This document shows, one piece after another, positions 33,901-38,100 of a DNA stretch of 38,100 bases (the stretch's first letter is position 1; each line of letters begins with the position of its first letter). Under the pieces are notes generated by a model. That model was not told where the DNA came from. It was given only the letters and a program-made list of their open reading frames with translations, and did not search any database. Source of the DNA: Herbaspirillum autotrophicum (GTDB lineage: Bacteria > Pseudomonadota > Gammaproteobacteria > Burkholderiales > Burkholderiaceae_D); the NCBI RefSeq assembly GCF_001189915.1, contig NZ_LFLS01000045.1, forward strand, positions 1 to 38,100, written 5' to 3'. Made by a program: the position numbers and the translations under genes.

Positions 33901-36900
33901 TGGCTCTGGTAGACCGACAGGCTGCCTTTGTGGTTGGCGGTAATGCGTTCGCTGGCACGCAGGTTGACGTTGGCAAAACCGAGCGCCAGACGGTCTGCCG
34001 ATTTGATCGTATCCGGCTGGGTATCAGGACCGTAGCCGAACTCGATGCGCTGCGCCTGAATTTCCAGCGTGCCGGTGCCGGTACCGGCACCGTTGGCCAC
34101 TACCGCCCCCGGTGCGGTGGCGGCGCCGTTCCAGATCAGGTTGCCGGTCTGAATGCGGGCGACATCGCCGGCCGCGCCGTGACCGTAGATTGCCGGCGTG
34201 CTCAGCACCAGATTGGCAAGCAGCGACTTGCCGTTGGCATCGAGCGTGCTGAGCGTGGTATCGCCATAAAAATTGAATGACTCGGCCGCCGTCAGGGACA
34301 AGGTTTCCAATGCCGGTATGCCATTGCCGACATCACCGCGCAACAAGCGATTGAGCACATCCTGATTCAGCGTCAGACCGGAGGGCAGTATATTGTTTGC
34401 GGCCGCTGCGGCCAGCGTGGCATCGCTGCCGACATTGATGCCGCCTACCGCCAGCCCCAGGTGACGCGTGCCGTAACGCACCGAGTCACTGAGTGCAAAG
34501 GTATTCGTGGTGGCGAACACGATGCTGCCTTCCGAATACAAGGTGGTATTGCCGGCACAAACGCCGGTGCTGCACTGACCAACCAGGATCTGGCCGGGAC
34601 CGGCTGGCGGCGTTGCGCCTGGCGTGGGCGCCAGCATTTGCAGCCGACCGTTGGAAACCGCCACCACACTGTGGTTTTCCGGCCGGTAAATGAAACCGTC
34701 GTCGGCATTGTAGACTGCCTTGCCGCGCCCCAGCGTGTTGATGGAGGCACCCGCTTCGATCTCGATACTACCGTTTGTCTTGCTGCTGACCAGCAATACT
34801 TCCGCTGCGGCCAGTGTCGCTCCCTGGCGCAGGAACACCGAATCGGCACCGTCCCAGTAATCAAACACCACATGATTGCCGCCCTGTCCATAGCGCACCC
34901 AGGGCAAGCTGCCGACTGTCAGACGCGAGGCACCCACGGCATTGAGATCATTGGCATACACCGAAATCATGTCACTCTTGCTGCCTGCGGCCACCCCCGG
35001 CGCCAGTATTTCGATATCGCCGCCCGCATATTTGACCAGTGCCAGCGTGCCGTTGAAGCCTCCGGCCGCAGCCTGAAACCGGGTCTGGCCATTGAAATTG
35101 AAATCGATGCCGTTGGCACCGCCCGAGCTCAACCGCAATACCAGTGTCTTGGCATCGGCTTCCAGCGCTGCGCGCGGCACGCCGACGCGCAGCGCATCGG
35201 CGCGCACGAAATCGGCATAGCTGGTTTCGTTATATTGCGAATAAGTGCGCAAGGTATTGGCGGACGTGACAATGAACTGGCGCGCCAGCACATCCTGAAT
35301 TCCGGTGCCGGCTATCGATAGTTGACCGCTCATCGACCAGGAGCCGTTGCGCATCGCCTGCGCCGCAGTAAAACCGCCCGCCCCGGCGGCACCATTGAGT
35401 TCCACCCGGAACGCGCCGGGCAACAACGCATAGGTCGACGGCAACAAGGTATAGGTACCGGCGGCCAGGCCCGGCACGCCGGCGCCAATCGTAATCTGCT
35501 GGCCAAGTACCGGATCGCTGGCGCCGCCGGCAGGGGCTGCCACGCTTTGCGCGCCTGGCACGATGGCATACACCGGGTTGCTGCCGAGGCCGGGCATGAT
35601 GAATCCGCCATTGCTGCCGATCTGCAGCAACGGGTTGTAACGCGCATCAACCGAACCGCCGCGACCGGAAACGAACGCGGCGCCCAGCAACTCGCCACCG
35701 CCGGACAAATCCAGCAAGGCACCGGCTTGCACATCCACCAACTTTCCCGCCAGTGTCACGCCGACCTTGAGGTTGCCATTCGAACTCATGCCGCCGACAC
35801 CAAGCAACTCGACTGCCGTGCCGTCGTACAGCCAGCTCACGCCATCGACCGTGCCGCCATACGGCAAGCGCAAGCCTGCCGCGCTGACCGTGGTCACACT
35901 CCCCGGCAACAGATGTACCGCCGAGGTCGACTGCGTGCCACTGGTGCCCAGTGTGATACTGCCCATGGGCGCGCGCACCAGCCCGCCCTGTTCAATCACT
36001 GCCGCCGCCAGCGTCAGACTGCCAAATACTGAATAGGGTTGGGCCTGGTCGCTCTGCGTGGTACGTTCGATCACCAGTTTGCGCGACGCATCGTAATTGA
36101 CGTTGCCGCCGATATAACCTGCCCGTACGATGGCGATGGCACCCGTCGTCGGGTAGATTTGCGCCGCTGCCAGAGACACATCCGCCGCACTGCTGAATAC
36201 CGTAGATTGGCCATTGACCGTGCTTCCCAACAAGCGCAGGTCGCCCTGACTGCGCAGTGCAACCCGATCAAAAGCGCGGCGGTCAACGAGACTTGCCAGC
36301 CCGGGGGCGGTGGCGCTATCGCTGTGCACGCCAATGCTCAGGTTGTCGCGCAAGTCCAGCACAGCGCCGGCCTCGACCTGTAATTGCCCGGTCGCCATCT
36401 GGGTGGAAACACTGCTCAATGGCGTCGGCCGGATTTTACCGTCGGCACCGCCGATGGCGCCGACACCTGACAGCCGTACATAAGGCGCTGCCAACAGCAC
36501 GCGGGTATCCGCCGCTGCGGCATTGCTCAAGGCCAGCGCGTTGGCATACAAATTGAGGCTCTGTCCCATGCGCAGCGACAGGTTGCCATCGACACTGATG
36601 ACGCCATTGCTGAGCAACGACAGATTGTCGAAACCACCGGCAACGATCTGATCGGCACCAAGTTCGCCATGGCCATACAGCAAACTGCCGGCCACGTTCG
36701 CGGCATCGCTGCCGGCACTCAGCGCGCTGGCCGGCTTGCCCTGACTCAGTACCAGTTCGCGTCCGGCGCGCACTCTGGTCGCTGCGCCAGCCGGATAAAG
36801 AGGCGTTTCCAACGCAACGTTGAGCGTACCGCCCGCAGCACCGGCACCACCGGCATTGGCCTTGAACAGGCCATCCAGATACAAGCCATTATTCGATGCC

Positions 36901-38100
36901 AGCGAAATGCTGCCGCCACTGCTGGCGAGCCTGGTTGCACCCAGACCGGCGATGTCGAGCGTGGCCTGCGCGCCAGAGGCATCCAGCAACGCCCCCTCGC
37001 GCACCACCACAAACAGATTCGGCGCAGTCGCGATACCGGTGGCATGATTGATCTCGCCGCCGACCACAATGCTACCGCCATTGCGCACCTGTCCATAACG
37101 CGTGCCATTGAGCGCCACTGCCGTCACGGCGCGTGCCGCCACATCCAGCACCGCCTGTTCACCAATCCAGATCGAACGGCCATGCCCCGCCGCGTCCACT
37201 GCTTCTGCAACCGTCGGACTGACGCCGACAGCGCCCAGCGTGATCTTGCCGCCCCAGGCATTGAGCCGGCCATCGACCGTCAACTGGCCGATGCTGCTGA
37301 TGCTGATGTTCTGCCCCGGATCGACATTGATCACTGCGCCCTTGCCCACCACGGCTTGCACCGTCGCCATATCGGCCGCGCTCGAGGTGAGAGTGCCGGC
37401 CTGCAAACTGAGGCTGGCACCCTTGCGCTGGGTCAGTACGCCCTTGACGGCATCTTCCAGATACACCGGGGGCGTCCACAGTTCCAGCCCGTCTTTGGCG
37501 TTGCTGCCGGTGATGGTGCTGGCGGCATCACCCCCGAAACGATATACCGGCATGCTGACACCGACTTGCGTGCCATCGCTGACAGTCACGCCCTTGCTGC
37601 CGGTGATTTGGTATTGGCTGAAACCCTTGTTGAAAAACGCACCGTCGAGCACCAACGTATCTGGCGTCGGATTAGCCGCACTGCCGATCACCACCTGATT
37701 GGCCAGTACATTCAAGGTTCCGCCGCCGTTGACGCCATAACCCTTGAGGTCGCCGGCCAGCACCAGTTTTCCGGCGGTATTGTTGATACTGGCTTCAAGC
37801 GATACGTTACCGCCCTTGCCACCGCTTTGCTTGCCATTGCTCAGTATCGCTGCGCCCGATGACACATCAACCGTGCTGCCGGTATTGAGCGTGATATTGC
37901 TACTGCTGCGCAATGACACCGCGCCGCCATTGAGGTACGGCATGTTGCTGGTATTGTCGGGATTGATGCGCAGGTTGCTCCACAAACCACTGGCATCGAG
38001 CGTGGCACCAGACGCAACATTGACACCCGTGCTCTTGCCGACAGCAGCAACTTGCGTCGTGTCTTCATAGCGCAGGTTACTACTGATTTGCTTCAGCACA
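27927..38100 (-). CDS. Giant filamentous-haemagglutinin-like exoprotein (TpsA type), 5' end outside window
   Basis: At least 3,390 residues of one uninterrupted minus-strand frame; the N-terminus with its signal and TPS secretion domain lies beyond 38100. The visible part is mostly beta-helix (ATLDASG, GGNLNIV, LDLSAYRY, ITVNG-like strands). Two regions break this: an Ala/Leu/Pro-rich non-helical segment at about 31.5-32.2 kb (LPANTVLRAA, GTLLPQAASL), and an acidic Cys-containing segment at 31.3-31.45 kb. The C-terminal part (about 27.9-29.7 kb) has the DUF3739 hallmarks: GDINAGRGSKSTVVYTPPKR, IDLIAPLGTIDAGEAGIRVS and VNLAALQVVNAANIQVKG. It should be secreted across the outer membrane by a TpsB partner, presumably encoded to the right, and act in adhesion or biofilm. 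The last 25 residues are not helix-like. Confidence 0.92.
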   Translation of the reverse strand, partial: VLKQISSNLRYEDTTQVAAVGKSTGVNVASGATLDASGLWSNLRINPDNTSNMPYLNGGAVSLRSSSNITLNTGSTVDVSSGAAILSNGKQSGGKGGNVSLEASINNTAGKLVLAGDLKGYGVNGGGTLNVLANQVVIGSAANPTPDTLVLDGAFFNKGFSQYQITGSKGVTVSDGTQVGVSMPVYRFGGDAASTITGSNAKDGLELWTPPVYLEDAVKGVLTQRKGASLSLQAGTLTSSAADMATVQAVVGKGAVINVDPGQNISISSIGQLTVDGRLNAWGGKITLGAVGVSPTVAEAVDAAGHGRSIWIGEQAVLDVAARAVTAVALNGTRYGQVRNGGSIVVGGEINHATGIATAPNLFVVVREGALLDASGAQATLDIAGLGATRLASSGGSISLASNNGLYLDGLFKANAGGAGAAGGTLNVALETPLYPAGAATRVRAGRELVLSQGKPASALSAGSDAANVAGSLLYGHGELGADQIVAGGFDNLSLLSNGVISVDGNLSLRMGQSLNLYANALALSNAAAADTRVLLAAPYVRLSGVGAIGGADGKIRPTPLSSVSTQMATGQLQVEAGAVLDLRDNLSIGVHSDSATAPGLASLVDRRAFDRVALRSQGDLRLLGSTVNGQSTVFSSAADVSLAAAQIYPTTGAIAIVRAGYIGGNVNYDASRKLVIERTTQSDQAQPYSVFGSLTLAAAVIEQGGLVRAPMGSITLGTSGTQSTSAVHLLPGSVTTVSAAGLRLPYGGTVDGVSWLYDGTAVELLGVGGMSSNGNLKVGVTLAGKLVDVQAGALLDLSGGGELLGAAFVSGRGGSVDARYNPLLQIGSNGGFIMPGLGSNPVYAIVPGAQSVAAPAGGASDPVLGQQITIGAGVPGLAAGTYTLLPSTYALLPGAFRVELNGAAGAGGFTAAQAMRNGSWSMSGQLSIAGTGIQDVLARQFIVTSANTLRTYSQYNETSYADFVRADALRVGVPRAALEADAKTLVLRLSSGGANGIDFNFNGQTRFQAAAGGFNGTLALVKYAGGDIEILAPGVAAGSKSDMISVYANDLNAVGASRLTVGSLPWVRYGQGGNHVVFDYWDGADSVFLRQGATLAAAEVLLVSSKTNGSIEIEAGASINTLGRGKAVYNADDGFIYRPENHSVVAVSNGRLQMLAPTPGATPPAGPGQILVGQCSTGVCAGNTTLYSEGSIVFATTNTFALSDSVRYGTRHLGLAVGGINVGSDATLAAAAANNILPSGLTLNQDVLNRLLRGDVGNGIPALETLSLTAAESFNFYGDTTLSTLDANGKSLLANLVLSTPAIYGHGAAGDVARIQTGNLIWNGAATAPGAVVANGAGTGTGTLEIQAQRIEFGYGPDTQPDTIKSADRLALGFANVNLRASERITANHKGSLSVYQSQGAYDPVTGFAYSGGNLNIVTPLLTGAAGSVNRITAGGAINVSGASATTPMPGIDALGAELSLAGNSIVLDTRVVLPSGKLTLSARQDLTLTDAARIDMAGRKLMFNDVSKYSWGGDVTLESHTGNIRQASGSVIDLSAQHNQAGHLKAVAVDAAAGLIDLQGKILGSSSGYYNAGGSLVPYTAGTVDIRAQTTGDFAALNQRLNAGQVVGGRSFQLKQGDLIIGNEIKAGVVDISIDNGTLTVNGTIDASGERVGSIRLAGKHGLTIAGTAVLDTHGTKLRVDSYGKIIDSPNRAMVELNSGDGLLTLASGARIDLRHGTEVAAGNRPGQHDGQQRGTLELNAPRIGSDGLPTDTVRGTGSDAAIRGDIAIDAGGQINIEGARSIVVNATQRYDDAPVAVVKDASGNVVLGPDGKPVLDLGAGGRSYQVIDQNYLNQKHGQSTDFITAALGNAGLMNGKLAGLNNARYADAFHLRPGVEIVTAGDLVISGDLDLSAYRYAGVNPHAQKTGVYGSGEPGNLVIRAGRNLDIYGSINDGFAPPPPTPDDNGWVLTPGRQAYGGDVVVPGPGVVLADGTLFPDGKTLNYALPIQATTLAGGTVLPVQAELTAALTLPANTVLRAAVRDQAGNLVYAAGTILGAAVTLNTGMRLDAGTLLPQAASLAALTWPAGVPLPGRASFDNYYDPNGVRLAGPLALKIGALIPSETNVKLPDGALSVPLRTVTGGIQGRNWAVAPMLAEGSLSWSLRLVSGADTQAADTRAIKPVLLGDLTLADTHYALYETHDKTIIPGTPARPGGLLYWGEVAALFGFVPGTLVAPGDEVNCGDEGVCIRVNYVWGEFAFLYGENRIEGTPVAAADEKDCDPDMCTPVGKAIPGTPDQVIIGKLNKVSPITTHFSVLRTGTGDLDLVAAGNLQLQSPYGVYTAGTSTSSLAGAQAGGFNQARSRSSDGVTVLGSGGTAYENIVNAGGAYAAWYPDHGGNLLLRTGGSVTGDIFGQLRDPADQNARMQKPNSEVGNWLWRQGTGTTAGVDNIPTSWWINFGTYVKEAGSTNSGYADKDIIDKLPMLIGFTGFGTLGGGNLTLDAGTDAGMLSRRGSSTSTSPRSQGLLLTVGSTGRVVAGGELLLTGGGDLDVRVGGSLNPSLSARAVPYVASAETARYDVQDLSLNGVVSNLRGTVNLQTGSLGGIALNYGSRSGNNDSRESRAFDPFNATLGTATGGMVLMLGDAAANLSVRGDLVLAGSGDPGRVYQLNTSAYQYQGTRYDSGGYGWFSLWTDNTAINLFAAGGNLTPSVQMTDMNTVRNFSKTDGRFLLPSQLHTVAANGSIYLGNSALGERGASDIAYSILLAPGSNGSLEMLAGNSIYAGGYAVNQSGAGRDVTPTPLTPAFMGMKSDARSEVRVSNLGIDAIGASTNSFSLFAFGADTIASRSGVSSDPARIYAINGDIVGVRSGEILSFSSGQRAGQTWYEAAGPVWMMAGRDIVNSGTALGQATTAPRELVATLTSPFGAAASSRGNLFVHHNPGDVSLVLAGRDILQSSFNVAGPGTLEISAGRNIRMDDKASVTSLGPVLSGDGRAGASIAILAGAGSSGPDYAGLITRYLNPANLAQAGIPLAEQAGKVAKTYEKEMAAWLSERYGFTGSVEQAQAYFSALPAEQQRVFGRQIYFAELQAGGREFNDANSTRFGSYLRGRNVIATLFGAAATTGYRGDFTMYGSAGINTLFGGDIQLLTPGGQQVFGTEGATPVSVNGVIPGVITQGAGNIQLYARDSILLGQSRVMTTFGGSILGWSAAGDINAGRGSKSTVVYTPPKRVYDQWGNVTLSSDVPSTGAGIATLAPIPEVPAGDIDLIAPLGTIDAGEAGIRVSGNVNLAALQVVNAANIQVKGESRGMPAMVAVNVGALSNASAAASSASAAAQESVQRARNEARQALPSVVTVKVLGFGSEGAGAAPLAPGAYNWNSPVQVLGQGGAGARQNSQLTDGEKRLLGL

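Noticed and set aside
32127..34280. 717-codon plus-strand open frame opposite the exoprotein
   Set aside because: It is a shadow of the DUF3739-type gene: no start signal, no domain, and His/Arg/Gln-rich content mirrors the Gly/Ala/Asn codons on the other strand.

Overview
The window is typical of a Gram-negative betaproteobacterium, most likely Burkholderiales/Oxalobacteraceae (Massilia, Janthinobacterium, Collimonas and Herbaspirillum are the kind of genera I have in mind). This is inferred from moderately high GC with GC-rich wobble positions, dense short operons, several GNAT, LysE and AraC genes, and a DUF3739-type filamentous haemagglutinin. No rRNA, tRNA, CRISPR array, insertion sequence or phage gene was recognised.

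Left end (1-6.0 kb): a compact minus-strand operon encodes an STN-domain periplasmic protein, an ECF sigma factor and a FecR-type anti-sigma factor. It is a cell-surface signalling cassette whose receptor-like member has no beta-barrel, resembling the Pseudomonas VreA-VreI-VreR layout. It is divergent from a 983-residue type V autotransporter, and the shared intergenic region carries a perfect 8-bp inverted repeat. Surface proteins bracket the window: the right-hand 10 kb (27.9-38.1 kb) is the 3' part of a giant two-partner-secretion exoprotein whose 5' end lies outside.

Middle (6.0-27.8 kb): ordinary accessory metabolism and stress genes in short operons. They include a FrnE-like DsbA protein, a sirtuin, a class I glutamine amidotransferase, and a cupin-GNAT-solute-binding-protein operon. 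Two AraC regulators, two LysE exporters and an MFS exporter with a GNAT follow. An AhpD-like/GNAT/azoreductase operon is divergent from a MocR regulator. An alpha/beta hydrolase, a patatin-like lipase, a P-loop kinase and an SDR/epimerase complete the set.

The least ordinary content is small. Two tandem 51-codon genes (9873-10028 and 10092-10247) encode near-identical exported peptides. A third exported peptide of 42 residues (7056-6928, minus) shares their C-terminal core A-M-x5-A-R-L-x-G-[KR]-L-F without gaps. They appear to form an unrecognised family of small exported amphipathic peptides. Other points of note are a P-loop kinase whose real start must be non-canonical (CTG at 26331), a small lipoprotein gene that needs a frameshift, several perfect operator-like palindromes, and a double-hairpin terminator separating the giant exoprotein from its convergent neighbour.
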